Assembly: GCF_000330885.1 (NCBI RefSeq) | Contig: NC_020062.1 | Span: forward strand, 1,124,374 to 1,188,373 | Length of the DNA: 64,000 nt | Direction: 5' to 3' | Origin: Rhizobium tropici CIAT 899 | GTDB lineage: Bacteria > Pseudomonadota > Alphaproteobacteria > Rhizobiales > Rhizobiaceae | Shown here: one piece after another, positions 32,844 to 42,424 of the stretch | Layout: each line of letters begins with the position of its first letter | How positions within the stretch are numbered: the stretch's first letter is position 1 | The notes under the pieces: model-generated | Told to the model about the DNA's origin: nothing | Databases searched by the model: none | Seen by the model: the letters and a program-made list of their open reading frames with translations, nothing else | Made by a program: the position numbers and the translations under genes

Positions 32844-33950
32844 TTAGCTGACGCCTGCAAACTTTCCCGAGATGTTGAGATCCGGATAGTAACCCACGGG
32901 CTTGCTGCCGACAGTCTGACCACCGGTCAGGCCGCCCTGGACCTCCGGGCCGAAGAACGAATAAGGAAAGGTCGGCTGCAAGGCGCTGACGTCGTCGAGG
33001 CGGCGGCGCAGCTCGGACGGTATGGCGAAGTCCAATGCACCGAGATTATCGTTCAGTTGCTCGAATTTGGTGGCACCGACGATGATCGAGGCTATTCCGG
33101 GCTGCGTCATCGCCCAGTTGACCGCTACCTGTGCCATGCTGCGTCCAAGCTCGCCCGCCACCTTTTCCAACTCGGCGACGATTGCCCAGTTGCGCTCGTT
33201 GAATTTCTGAAAACCGGGATTGGTCGTGCCCCGCACGGTTTCGAGCCGGCCGGCCGTTTCTCCCTGGCTGCTGGGGCGATATTTGCCGCTGAGCAGACCG
33301 CTCGCAAGCGGGCTCCAGGCCATGATGCCGGCACCGTAACGCGTCCCGAACGGTACGAATTCATTCTCGATATTGCGCTCGGCCAGCGAATATTCGAGCT
33401 GAAGCGCCGAGATCGGCTCATAGCCGCGATATTCGGCAATGGCCTGGGCGCGGCTCGCATACCAAGCCGGAACATCGGACAGGCCGACATGCCGGACCTT
33501 GCCCGAGCGTACCAGGTCGTCAAAGGTACGCATTACCTCTTCCGGTGGCGTCAGGCGGTCCCAGCAATGCATGAGGTAGAGGTCGATATAGTCCGTGTTG
33601 AGCCGCTTCAACGATCCCTCGACCGCCCGCAGGATATTCTTGCGGCCATTGCCGGCCGCATTCGGCGTCTGTGCCACAAGGTTCATGGTGAATTTGGTCG
33701 CAATGACGGCATCGTCGCGCAAGCCGCGCTCGGCGATGAACTCGCCCAGCCAAGTCTCCGACGTACCACCGGTATAGGCATCAGCAGTATCGAAAAAATT
33801 GCCGCCGGCATCGACATAGGCATTGAAGATGGCTCGCGCCGCTTCCTTGTCGGCGCCCCATCCCCATTCCGTGCCGAAGGTCATGGTTCCAAGCGCAAGC
33901 CGCGTCACCTTCAGTCCGCTGTTGCCCAGCGTGTAAAATTCCATGCTCAT
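32844..33950 (-). CDS. Aldo/keto reductase
   Basis: 368 residues, with the AKR tetrad: D54 and Y59 in FFDTADAYTGG, K86 in IATKF, and H128 in YLMHCWD. The C-terminal half has the NADPH site pattern (MAWSPLASGLLSGKY, IIVGATKFEQLNDNL). It reduces aldehydes or ketones; the substrate is unknown. The ATG at 33950 follows AGAGGAGA. It is divergent from a LysR gene, its likely regulator. Confidence 0.88.
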   Translation of the reverse strand: MSMEFYTLGNSGLKVTRLALGTMTFGTEWGWGADKEAARAIFNAYVDAGGNFFDTADAYTGGTSETWLGEFIAERGLRDDAVIATKFTMNLVAQTPNAAGNGRKNILRAVEGSLKRLNTDYIDLYLMHCWDRLTPPEEVMRTFDDLVRSGKVRHVGLSDVPAWYASRAQAIAEYRGYEPISALQLEYSLAERNIENEFVPFGTRYGAGIMAWSPLASGLLSGKYRPSSQGETAGRLETVRGTTNPGFQKFNERNWAIVAELEKVAGELGRSMAQVAVNWAMTQPGIASIIVGATKFEQLNDNLGALDFAIPSELRRRLDDVSALQPTFPYSFFGPEVQGGLTGGQTVGSKPVGYYPDLNISGKFAGVS

Positions 33951-34090
33951 CGCTATTCTCCTCTGTGGCGGACCAAACCAGCTCGATGATCGAAAGCGGT
34001 CGGTCGCAATTCAGTGCTTATAGCTTCGCTGCTTTCCGCCCGTTCGATAAGGTAATTTAATTTGCATTCATTATGCGATATGGCTCAGCA

Positions 34091-35002
34091 ATGGATCGCG
34101 ATCTGCTCACACATTTACCTATCGTCGCCGCCGTGGCGCGCCGCGGCGGATTTGCCGCCGCTGCCAGCGAACTGGGCATGAGCCCATCGGCTGTCAGCCA
34201 TGCCGTTCGGCTGGTGGAAGAAAGACTTGGACAGCCGCTCTTCGCCCGAACGACCCGCAGTGTTGCGCTGACGGAAGCTGGAAAAAGCCTGATCGGAACG
34301 ATTAATCCTGCGCTGCAGGACATTCATGAGCGCATTGAGCGGATCAAGGCGGCCAAGGGAAAGCCGAGCGGCCTGCTGCGCATCAATGCCTCCCGCATCA
34401 GCCTGCCGCTTGCGATAACCCGTGTCATCAGGGCCATGGCGGAACGCTATCCGGAGGTTGAGATCGAGATATTCTCCGATGAGCGGTTGACCGATATCAT
34501 TTCCGAGGGCTTCGATGCCGGCATCCGCGTCGGCGAGATGATCGCTCAGGATATGGTGGCGGTCCGCCTGACCCCGCCTTTCCGCGCGATCGTGGTCGCA
34601 TCCCCCGATTATATCGGACGGTTCGGGCGGCCGAAGACATTGGCGGATCTCGCAGATCACACATGCATCGGTTATCGCCTTATCCGCTCCGGCGGCCTTT
34701 ACCAGTGGGAATTCGTCGAGGACGGACGGGATGTCGCAGTGGCCGTCTGCGGTCAGGCGATCGTCACGGAATCGCATTCAGCCGTCGAGCTTGCGTTAGC
34801 CGGCGTGGGATTGGCTTATGTCTTCGAGCCGCTCGTGCAGGCGGAGATCGCATCCGGCAGGCTTGTTCAGGTCCTGGGTGACTATGCGGTGACCGAAGCA
34901 GGCCTTTTCCTCTATTTTCCGCGTCGCGCCGAGCTGGCACCGAAGCTCAGGGCTTTCATCGACACGGTGCGTCAAGTCCATCGCGAAGCAGCCGCCAGCT
35001 AG
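34091..35002 (+). CDS. LysR-family regulator
   Basis: About 303 residues. The N-terminal helix-turn-helix reads PIVAAVARRGGFAAAASELGMSPSAVSHAVRLVEERLGQPLFARTTRSVALTEAG, followed by a LysR substrate domain (GLLRINASRISLPLAITRVIRAMAERYPEVEIEIFSDERL). It belongs to the CrgA-like group in which the divergent gene is often a reductase. The start is uncertain between ATG 34073 and 34091; neither has a clear ribosome site. The intergenic region to the aldo/keto reductase gene is about 140 bp. Confidence 0.85.
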   Translation: MDRDLLTHLPIVAAVARRGGFAAAASELGMSPSAVSHAVRLVEERLGQPLFARTTRSVALTEAGKSLIGTINPALQDIHERIERIKAAKGKPSGLLRINASRISLPLAITRVIRAMAERYPEVEIEIFSDERLTDIISEGFDAGIRVGEMIAQDMVAVRLTPPFRAIVVASPDYIGRFGRPKTLADLADHTCIGYRLIRSGGLYQWEFVEDGRDVAVAVCGQAIVTESHSAVELALAGVGLAYVFEPLVQAEIASGRLVQVLGDYAVTEAGLFLYFPRRAELAPKLRAFIDTVRQVHREAAAS

Positions 35003-35240
35003 GCGAAAGTACGTTGACCCCGAGTGGTACGCTCACGAATGGTCAAATTGCGCGGGGCCGATCCCAAATGCGCAGGAAACGGAAAGCTCGTTGCGATCCG
35101 CAATGAATCGTGATTGCCGTCTGCCGTCGCTCCCGGCAGTCATAGCGCTAAAGCGTAGCCAATGAGACATTCAGGAGAGCTGCGGCATCCGCCATCAGCC
35201 TTCGGACCAAATGATCGATAAGCGCCAGGAGGAGGAACCA

Positions 35241-35639
35241 GTGCAAGATATCGCAACAAAGAAGGCGCCGAGCCCGATCGATGTCGAAGTCGGCAGACGT
35301 ATCCGCGCGCAACGGCGCCTGCTCGGCATGAGCCAATCGGCGCTCGCCGAGAAACTGGACCTTACCTTTCAGCAGGTCCAGAAATATGAGAAAGGCGTCA
35401 ACCGCGTCGGCGCAAGTCGTCTGCAACGTGTTGCTGACAGCCTCGGCGTCCCGATATCGCACTTCTTCGATAATGCAGCCTTTGACAATCCCGTTCCAAC
35501 CGACGCGCCGCGCAACGACCTCGTCGGATTTCTTTCGTCCGAAGAGGGCTTGGAACTCAATCGGGCTTTCACAAAAATCAAGGATGCCAGAACGCGCCAG
35601 AAGATCGTCGGCCTGCTCAAATCATTGGCCCTCGCCTAG
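35241..35639 (+). CDS. XRE-family regulator (PraR-like)
   Basis: 132 residues. Cro/C1 helix-turn-helix: VGRRIRAQRRLLGMSQSALAEKLDLTFQQVQKYEKGVNRVGASRLQRVADSLGV. The N-terminus MQDIATKKAPSPIDVEVG and the C-terminal ARTRQKIVGLLKSL match the small rhizobial regulators related to PraR. The GTG at 35241 follows AGGAGGAGGAA, which is much better than the ATG at 35211. It may affect adhesion or quorum sensing, as PraR does, but this paralog's role is not established. Confidence 0.85.
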   Translation: MQDIATKKAPSPIDVEVGRRIRAQRRLLGMSQSALAEKLDLTFQQVQKYEKGVNRVGASRLQRVADSLGVPISHFFDNAAFDNPVPTDAPRNDLVGFLSSEEGLELNRAFTKIKDARTRQKIVGLLKSLALA

Positions 35640-35671
35640 CCTTCCCGGTCTGGTCAGCGCGCGGCTTGGCG

Positions 35672-37003
35672 TCAGCTTGTGATGCGCGGCGTGCGAATGA
35701 CCTTGAGGAACAGAGCGTTCATCGCATCCGAAATACCTTGCGTCGGGCTCACCTCGAAATAGAGGCCGGGCGAGGCGCACGTCTGCAAATTGGTGCCGAT
35801 TTGCGATTGAAACGGCGCGATCCACTGGTTGTACCAGCCGTTTGTCGGCAGCGGGAAATAGGTCGTATAGAGGATGGCGATCTTGATGTTCTGGTTCTTC
35901 AACGGCTGACAGAAGGCAGTGGCGAGCGGCTCCTGGCAACGCCCGCCGGTGGTCGGCTTGGTGCAGGTGTTGGGCTTATAGCTGTCGCCGACGCCGTCAG
36001 TGACAAGAAAGAGAACCTTCTGACGATCGGAGCTGGTTTTTCCGCTGCCGCCCGTACCGATAATCGGCGCGAGTTGCGTCAGCATTGTATCGAAACTCGT
36101 ATCCTGGTCGCTGTTGTCGTTCTGTCCATGAACAGACATCAGGTCCACATTCTTGCTGATGGCATCGCTGACCTGCGCCATATCGGATGATAGCGGGGAT
36201 ACGTTGGTCAAGCCAATTGTCGAGGTATCTTTACCGAATGTATAGACGGCCATCCTGTACTGATCGGATGTCACCCGGTTCGTCTTGGCAGTATCCGTAA
36301 GCGACTGTGTCGCCAGCCCGACGACGCCAATGCGGGTCTGGACGCCAAGGCTCTTTGCAAGTTCGTAGTAATTGTTTTTATTGCTGCTGTCGTGGCACGC
36401 AAAGGCACATTTGTCCGACGTGTTTGCCACCATTTTATTAATATCGGTTATGGTAGCACCGATCCCCATGGATGGCGTGTTGTCCAGCAACATGTAGAAA
36501 TCCATGAAGGTCGCCGTCTGATACTGTGCGGATGCCGAGCCGCTCACGGGAATGGATGTTTTTCCGATAATCTGGCTCAACGTCGTCGGTACGTTCGCCG
36601 AAAAATTGACCGTCGATGAGACGACATTTCCCGTGCGCGTTACCCCGGCGCTGACGTTGACCGGTATGTTCTGTATATCGCTGGACGCCTGGCCGTAGAA
36701 GAGCTTGTTGGCATCGCTTTGACCGATCGTGACGGTCCCGTCGCTTGTCATGGCCATGGCAGCCGCAACCGCCGGCGACGAATCCGCGATTGCGCCGACC
36801 GCCGCCGCATCGGCAGCATTCTGCAACTCCGTCCGCACAAGCATCGCATTGGTGATATCGAGCGCCAGTCCCCCAGCCGCGATCAACGGAACGGCGACCA
36901 ATGCCGTTGTGATCCCGAAATTGCCCGACCGATCCAGAAACAGCCGTCCCGAGAGCTTTCGCATGGCATAAAGGGACTTCAGATAAATCTTAAATCTCTT
37001 CAC
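35672..37003 (-). CDS. TadG-like pilus-assembly protein with von Willebrand A domain
   Basis: About 443 residues. The N-terminal membrane segment (GNFGITTALVAVPLIAAGGLALDITNAMLVRTELQNAADAAAVGA) is the TadE/TadG (Flp pilus) signature. A von Willebrand A-like domain (about 165-440) starts at MDFYMLLDNTPSMGIG; the MIDAS motif reads DNTPS rather than DxSxS. No other tad genes are in the window. The GTG at 37003 is preferred, with AGAAGG 7 nt upstream; a TTG and an ATG at 36964 are alternatives. Confidence 0.8.
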   Translation of the reverse strand: MKRFKIYLKSLYAMRKLSGRLFLDRSGNFGITTALVAVPLIAAGGLALDITNAMLVRTELQNAADAAAVGAIADSSPAVAAAMAMTSDGTVTIGQSDANKLFYGQASSDIQNIPVNVSAGVTRTGNVVSSTVNFSANVPTTLSQIIGKTSIPVSGSASAQYQTATFMDFYMLLDNTPSMGIGATITDINKMVANTSDKCAFACHDSSNKNNYYELAKSLGVQTRIGVVGLATQSLTDTAKTNRVTSDQYRMAVYTFGKDTSTIGLTNVSPLSSDMAQVSDAISKNVDLMSVHGQNDNSDQDTSFDTMLTQLAPIIGTGGSGKTSSDRQKVLFLVTDGVGDSYKPNTCTKPTTGGRCQEPLATAFCQPLKNQNIKIAILYTTYFPLPTNGWYNQWIAPFQSQIGTNLQTCASPGLYFEVSPTQGISDAMNALFLKVIRTPRITS

Positions 37004-37445
37004 AAGCAAACCTTCTACATTATAAGTTGCAGCGTCAAAACATTCGCTAAAATGAAAGTATTATTACTTTCAAATATACTTATGTATATTATATTCGAAA
37101 GATATTTAGATTCTCATAAGGGAGAGTTTCTCAATTATACTTCCAATATTCAGGGGAAATTTACCAAGAATCCGTAATATATCTGTGTATGGCGCAAACG
37201 GCGGATGGAAATCGAAGGCGATGAACGGCCCCGCCCGAAACGAAAAAGATGCGCGAAATCCAATACTTCGTAAAGAAGATATACAGCGGGCACAAAGCCG
37301 ATGGTTGCAGAAATTGCAATCTCACCCAAAGCATCTTTACTTGATTTTCAGTGTTTACCCGTGAAAGCAGCAGTGTCGATATCAGGCGCAGCTGACCGCA
37401 TTGGAAACTGCCCCTCACCCTGATGGCTATTGTTGGGATCTTTGC
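37004..37445. other. AT-rich intergenic region before the TadG-like gene
   Basis: A 442-bp gap, low in GC on its left half. No gene is supported. A perfect hairpin, TGAAAGTA (37053-37060) with TACTTTCA (37065-37072), lies about 50 bp upstream of the TadG-like start. Confidence 0.5.
37053..37072 (-). promoter_or_regulatory. Short perfect hairpin upstream of the TadG-like gene
   Basis: An 8-bp stem with a 4-nt loop (TTAT), embedded in AT-rich DNA about 50 bp before the start. It could be an operator or a leader hairpin; no factor can be named. Confidence 0.3.
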
Positions 37446-39524
37446 GTGCGCGTTCTTTCCTGCATCTTCACGGAGCACAATCTGTGGCTCGTTCTCCTGG
37501 CGGCGTTCGTCTGTGTCAGCGGCGGATGGATCACCCTCAATCTGCTCCGCCGAGCCGAAAAGACGCGCGACCTTCAACGCGGCGGTTGGATTTTTCTAAC
37601 TGCCGTGGCTGCCGGCTCGTCGATCTGGTGCACGCATTTCATAGCCATGCTGGCCTATGAAGTCGGCGCGCCGGTCACCTTCGATCCCATCCTGACGATG
37701 GCCTCGTTTCTTTTGGCCGCCATCGGCTGTGCCGGCGGTTTTGCGGTCGCCTTGTCGCGCCTGCCGCGCATCGCACCGGAATTCGGTGGAGCCGTCGTCG
37801 GCCTTGCCATCACCTGCATGCACTATACCGGTATGCTGGCCTACCACGTCGATGGCATCGTCGAGTGGAACCAGGGTTATATTATCGCTTCCGTTGCCCT
37901 TTCCGTGATTTTTGCAGCGCTTGCACTCAATCAGGCCGTGCGCCGGCCTTGGCAGCTCTCCCCGATCGCCGGCCTCGCTCTCTTCGTCATCGCCGTGGTC
38001 TCGCTTCACTTTACCGCAATGACGGCCGTCTCTGTCACGCCGCTTGTAACCGGCGCCGCGATCGCGGACGCCTACGCACTGAAGGCTATGGCTGTTGCGG
38101 TGGCCGGCGGCGGATTGCTGATCATCGGCACAGGCGTGGCAAGCTACATGATCGACGAGCGGGCCTCGCGCGAATCCATCGAAAAACTTCAACATATGGC
38201 ACTCAACGACCTGCTGACGGGCCTCCCCAACCGCAGCAGTTTCACTGACCATCTGCAGCGCGAGATCGGCCATGCCAAGGAAGACGGCGTAAAACTCGCG
38301 GTCATCGGCATCGACCTCGATCGCTTCAAGGAAATCAACGACCTGCGAGGACACAAGGCCGGCGACCAGGCACTGAAGGCAATCGGACGACGCCTGCTGC
38401 GCCTCGTCAGGGACGGCGAGTTCGTTGCCCGTGTCGGCGGTGACGAGTTTGCCGCTGCCAAGCGCTTCCGGGAGCAGAGCGAGCTTCTGGATTTCGTGGC
38501 CCGGCTGGAGAAGGTCCTGTTCGAGCCCATCCGGATCGACGATTTCGAGACCGCGACAGGGGCCAGCATCGGTGTTGCCATCTATCCCGACGATGACGTC
38601 GACCAGGAGCGCCTCGTCAGCAACGCCGATCTCGCCATGTATCGCGCCAAGGCCGACATCGGCCGCGCCGTCTGCTTCTATGAATCCAAGATGGATGAAG
38701 CTGCCCGCGCCCGTCATACGCTGGCGCAAGATCTGCGCCGCGCTGTCGAATTGGATCAGCTCGACCTGCACTATCAGGTACAGACGTCCGTTCGCACAGG
38801 GCAGATTTGCGGCTACGAGGTCCTCCTCCGCTGGCATCATCCCGAGCATGGCCCGGTGCCGCCTTCGGAATTCATTCCGATCGCAGAAGAAAGCGGCACG
38901 ATCCTCGTCATCGGCGAATGGGTTTTGCGCACGGCCTGCAAGGAGGCGGCATCATGGGAGCAGCCCTACAAGATCGCCGTCAACCTCTCGCCCGTACAGT
39001 TTGCTCATGCGGATCTCGCAAAGCTCGTTCATACGATCCTTCTCGAAACCGGCCTTGTGCCATCGCGGTTGGAACTTGAAATTACCGAATCCACAATCAT
39101 CGCCGATAAAACTCGGACCTTACATGTCCTGCGGCAGATCCGGGCTCTCGGCGTGACCGTTGCCATCGATGATTTCGGCACCGGATATTCCTCGCTCGAT
39201 ACGTTGCGATCCTTCCCCTTTGACAAGATCAAGCTCGATCGTTCCTTCATGAACGAGGTGGATCACAGCATTCAGGCAAAGGCGATCGTTCGCGCGGTAC
39301 TGACGCTCGGCAAGAGCCTGGATATCCCTGTTCTGGCGGAAGGCGTCGAGACCAACCATCAGCTCGAAATCCTGCGCGTCGAGGGTTGCGACGAGGCGCA
39401 AGGCTTCTTCCTCGGCCGGCCAAAGCCCGTGGGCCAGATCTTCCAGATGGAAGCATCGGCAGAGGACGACGAGACGTCGGCATTTTCCGGCCGGCTGCCG
39501 CCCTATCGCATGCGCCGCCGCTAG
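37446..39524 (+). CDS. MHYT-GGDEF-EAL cyclic-di-GMP protein
   Basis: About 692 residues. An N-terminal seven-helix MHYT sensor has CTHFIAML, CMHYTGML and SLHFTAMT, thought to coordinate metal for O2, CO or NO sensing. GGDEF (about 240-400) is intact (VARVGGDEF) with RDGE at the I-site position (RxxE rather than RxxD). The EAL domain (about 420-670) has EVLLRW at the signature and retains NLSPVQF, ELEITESTI and DDFGTGYSS, so phosphodiesterase activity is possible. The start is uncertain: GTG 37446 fits the family length, TTG 37401 is an alternative. Confidence 0.88.
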   Translation: MRVLSCIFTEHNLWLVLLAAFVCVSGGWITLNLLRRAEKTRDLQRGGWIFLTAVAAGSSIWCTHFIAMLAYEVGAPVTFDPILTMASFLLAAIGCAGGFAVALSRLPRIAPEFGGAVVGLAITCMHYTGMLAYHVDGIVEWNQGYIIASVALSVIFAALALNQAVRRPWQLSPIAGLALFVIAVVSLHFTAMTAVSVTPLVTGAAIADAYALKAMAVAVAGGGLLIIGTGVASYMIDERASRESIEKLQHMALNDLLTGLPNRSSFTDHLQREIGHAKEDGVKLAVIGIDLDRFKEINDLRGHKAGDQALKAIGRRLLRLVRDGEFVARVGGDEFAAAKRFREQSELLDFVARLEKVLFEPIRIDDFETATGASIGVAIYPDDDVDQERLVSNADLAMYRAKADIGRAVCFYESKMDEAARARHTLAQDLRRAVELDQLDLHYQVQTSVRTGQICGYEVLLRWHHPEHGPVPPSEFIPIAEESGTILVIGEWVLRTACKEAASWEQPYKIAVNLSPVQFAHADLAKLVHTILLETGLVPSRLELEITESTIIADKTRTLHVLRQIRALGVTVAIDDFGTGYSSLDTLRSFPFDKIKLDRSFMNEVDHSIQAKAIVRAVLTLGKSLDIPVLAEGVETNHQLEILRVEGCDEAQGFFLGRPKPVGQIFQMEASAEDDETSAFSGRLPPYRMRRR

Positions 39525-39625
39525 GAAATTCCACGCGCCAATGCAAAATCTGCAACAATTGAAGGCACAGATCTGCGCCCTTCTTTACTTATGCTTGATT
39601 TCGTCAGCTGCGACCGTTTGCGATA

Positions 39626-42097
39626 TCAGAGCGAACGGTCCGAAACCTCACCGATCCATTCGCTTTCAAGCTCGATCGCAACGGCCGAGCGGATATCGAG
39701 AGCATTGGCGGCCGCGAGAAGCTCATAGCGACCGGCGATGGCTCGAAATGCTCCGATCCGTTCGTCGAAATAGCTCAGATCGCGCGGACGAACGACAAGG
39801 GAGGCGGTGCCTTTTTCACCCGGAATCAGCCGAAGCTTGGCAAAGGCGCGCAACTCCTTGTCCGGCCGCTCGACTGCCGAAGCAGGCGCGCGCACGTAAA
39901 GCTGCACAAGCTCCGAACCGGTTCTTTCGCCAATATTGGTGACATCGACCGTCACGGTGATCCCATCCTGGTCCATTCTTGTTGCCGAAGCCTGCGCCTC
40001 GCCCCAGGAAAATCGCGTGTAGCCCAGACCGAAGCCGAAGGGGAACAAGGGCTCAATATCGCGCTTATCATGATGACGATATCCGACGAAGACGCCCTCG
40101 GCGTAACGCACATGCCCATCCTTGCCGGGATAGACGGATGCGTCGCCAACCATGGCGGAGTTATCCGATAGGCGCTTCGGGAAGGTCTGCGGCAGACGTC
40201 CGCCAGGCTCGACATCGCCGAAGACCACGTCGGCAACGGCATGTCCGAGCTCCTGGCCGGGATACCACATCTGCAGCACGGCCCGAACCTTGCCGAGCCA
40301 GGGCATCTCGATGGGGCCGCCGGTCTGCAGCACGACAATGGTATTGGCGTTGGCGGTCGCCACCCGGTCTATGAGCTCCTCCTGACGACCCGGCAGGCGC
40401 ATATCTGGCAGATCGAGGCCCTCCGTATCCCACTCGCCATCGCGGCCGACAAAGAGCAGAACGACGTCTGCATCGCTTGCCTTTTGGACGGCATCGAGCA
40501 TCGCCTCTTCGCCGAGCGGCTTCTCCACGCCGAAGCGCACCGCCGTCAGATTGATCCCCTCCTCTGTCGTCGCAGACGAGCAATATTCGACCACCACCTT
40601 GTAGCTCTGTCCGGCTTCCAGGTGGATGCCCTGTCGCTGTTCGACATTGGCGGTGCCGAAATAATTGTCGCCGCGAGCCCAGCCGTCATAGCCGTTGACG
40701 ACCAGCTTGCCATCGACAAAGAGCCTGGCGAGACCCGCATTCGTCATGCCGAATACATGCTCGCCGCTCTCAGTCGGCACATAGGAGGCTGTCATGCGCG
40801 CGGAGAACTCATTGGGATCGAGTTCCGAAGAGGGCAGATCGAACCAGAAGAACTCGCCCTTGCTTGCCGTTTCGGTGGCGATCACCGGCCCTGCAAGGTC
40901 GCGGCCTTTAAAATAGTCCACCCGCATCTCACCGGAGAAGACATTGATGAGGCGATTGTTGCGGCAGCCGGTAGCATGGTGAATGCTGTTGGCATTCGAC
41001 AGTGCCTGCCGGATGCCTTCCAAGGGGCTGACCCTGTAGTGGGCTGCGATCTGGGCGCTGCCGCCACCCATGACCCGGGCTTCGGCGGCATTCGGCCCGA
41101 CAACAGCCACATGCCCAAGGCCTGCCTTCTGCAGCGGCAGAATGCCGTCGTTCTTCAAGAGCACGGCACCCTCGGCTCCGAGCTTGCGGATCAGCGCGCG
41201 ATCCTCAGGCAGATCAAGCGCATGTTCGCTCAAATCGGGCGTCTTCTCGAAGGCGCCGACCCGCTCAAGCAATGTCAGAATGCGGCGAGCAGCCTCGCGC
41301 ACCGTTTCCGGCTTGACCTCGCCGTTGCGGACCGCCGCCACGAGCTTTTCGCCACGGTCGCGCGTCGGACCGGGCATTTCGAGATCGAGCCCGGAATTGA
41401 CTGTTGCCACCGTCGAATGCGAGCCGAACCAGTCCGACATGACGATACCGTCGAACCCCCATTCCTCCCGCAAGACTTTGGTCAGCAGCCAGGGATGCTC
41501 GCTCGTATAGGTGCCGTTCAGCCTGTTATAGGAGGACATGACGGCCATGACGCCGGCCTTCTTCACGGCCTGCTCGAACGGCGGCAGATAGATTTCGCGA
41601 AGAGCACGCTCGTCGATATCCGACGACATCGTCTGGCGCTCGATCTCGGATTCATTGCCGGCAAAATGCTTGATCGTGGCGGCAATACCCTGGCTCTGCA
41701 CACCCTGAATATAGGCGACGGCAAGCTCGGCCGTCAGCATCGGATCTTCGGAATAGCATTCGAAATTGCGGCCGTTGAGGCCGGAGCGGTGAATATTGAC
41801 CGTCGGCGCCAACAACACCGAGGCGCCCTTGCTCTTGGCCTGGCCGGCAAGCGCCACGCCCATGCGCTCGACAAGGGCCGGGTTCCATGTCGCGCCAAGC
41901 GCGATCGCAACGGGAAAACAGGCCGCATTGACGCCGGCAACCAGCGAGCCGGCACCGCGGGCTCCGTTCGGCCCATCCGTGACCTTGATCTTCGGGACGC
42001 CAAAACGCTCGACCGGCACCGTGGTCCAAAAATCGGCGCCGGACAGCAGCGAGACCTGCTCTTCAAGCGTCATCCGGTCGAGAATATCGTCGATCAT
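39626..42097 (-). CDS. GH3 beta-glucosidase with PA14 insertion
   Basis: 823 residues. The N-terminal GH3 domain includes MTLEEQVSLLSGADFW, KHFAGNESEIERQTMSSDIDERAL and the nucleophile D222 in GIVMSDWFG. The (alpha/beta)6 sandwich domain is interrupted by a PA14-like domain (about 385-540: YFKGRDLAGPVI...FSARMTASYVPTESGEHVFG). A C-terminal fibronectin-III-like domain follows. No signal peptide, so it is probably cytoplasmic and acts on imported beta-glucosides. GGGAGG precedes the ATG at 42097. No transporter is adjacent. Confidence 0.9.
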   Translation of the reverse strand: MIDDILDRMTLEEQVSLLSGADFWTTVPVERFGVPKIKVTDGPNGARGAGSLVAGVNAACFPVAIALGATWNPALVERMGVALAGQAKSKGASVLLAPTVNIHRSGLNGRNFECYSEDPMLTAELAVAYIQGVQSQGIAATIKHFAGNESEIERQTMSSDIDERALREIYLPPFEQAVKKAGVMAVMSSYNRLNGTYTSEHPWLLTKVLREEWGFDGIVMSDWFGSHSTVATVNSGLDLEMPGPTRDRGEKLVAAVRNGEVKPETVREAARRILTLLERVGAFEKTPDLSEHALDLPEDRALIRKLGAEGAVLLKNDGILPLQKAGLGHVAVVGPNAAEARVMGGGSAQIAAHYRVSPLEGIRQALSNANSIHHATGCRNNRLINVFSGEMRVDYFKGRDLAGPVIATETASKGEFFWFDLPSSELDPNEFSARMTASYVPTESGEHVFGMTNAGLARLFVDGKLVVNGYDGWARGDNYFGTANVEQRQGIHLEAGQSYKVVVEYCSSATTEEGINLTAVRFGVEKPLGEEAMLDAVQKASDADVVLLFVGRDGEWDTEGLDLPDMRLPGRQEELIDRVATANANTIVVLQTGGPIEMPWLGKVRAVLQMWYPGQELGHAVADVVFGDVEPGGRLPQTFPKRLSDNSAMVGDASVYPGKDGHVRYAEGVFVGYRHHDKRDIEPLFPFGFGLGYTRFSWGEAQASATRMDQDGITVTVDVTNIGERTGSELVQLYVRAPASAVERPDKELRAFAKLRLIPGEKGTASLVVRPRDLSYFDERIGAFRAIAGRYELLAAANALDIRSAVAIELESEWIGEVSDRSL

Positions 42098-42424
42098 AAA
42101 GGCCTCCCGAGCAATTCCCTGGCTGTTCCATCGGCCATCCGCGATGAAGATTCGCATTTAAGACCAACAAATCATAAACGCGCCAGATGGTCTTCCCATA
42201 ATCCGATAAATCATTCAATTCACATATGTTTTTCCAAGAGACCCGGGGCATGCCTGCTCCGGCGGACGCGGCATAACCAATCGGAAATCGTAAACTTGGT
42301 GTTTGCATAGGTGTCGCTGACCGCCGCGCCGACCAAAAGCGCAGGTTCGATAAAATGCAAATAATCTTATTTCGAATAAATTTGACCGCGTCGGATTTCA
42401 TGAGCCCAACTCATGGAGCCGAGT
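42098..42424. other. Divergent intergenic region
   Basis: A 327-bp gap between the beta-glucosidase and peptidase genes. I see no coding region, repeat or recognisable operator in it. Confidence 0.4.

Noticed and set aside
37161-37577. Open frame on the minus strand opposite the MHYT gene start
   Set aside because: No ribosome site, antisense to a well-supported gene, and the protein resembles no family.
40241-42310. Very long open frame (689 codons) on the plus strand inside the beta-glucosidase gene
   Set aside because: It is antisense to GH3 and an effect of high GC codon use; translation has His/Arg-rich non-globular composition.
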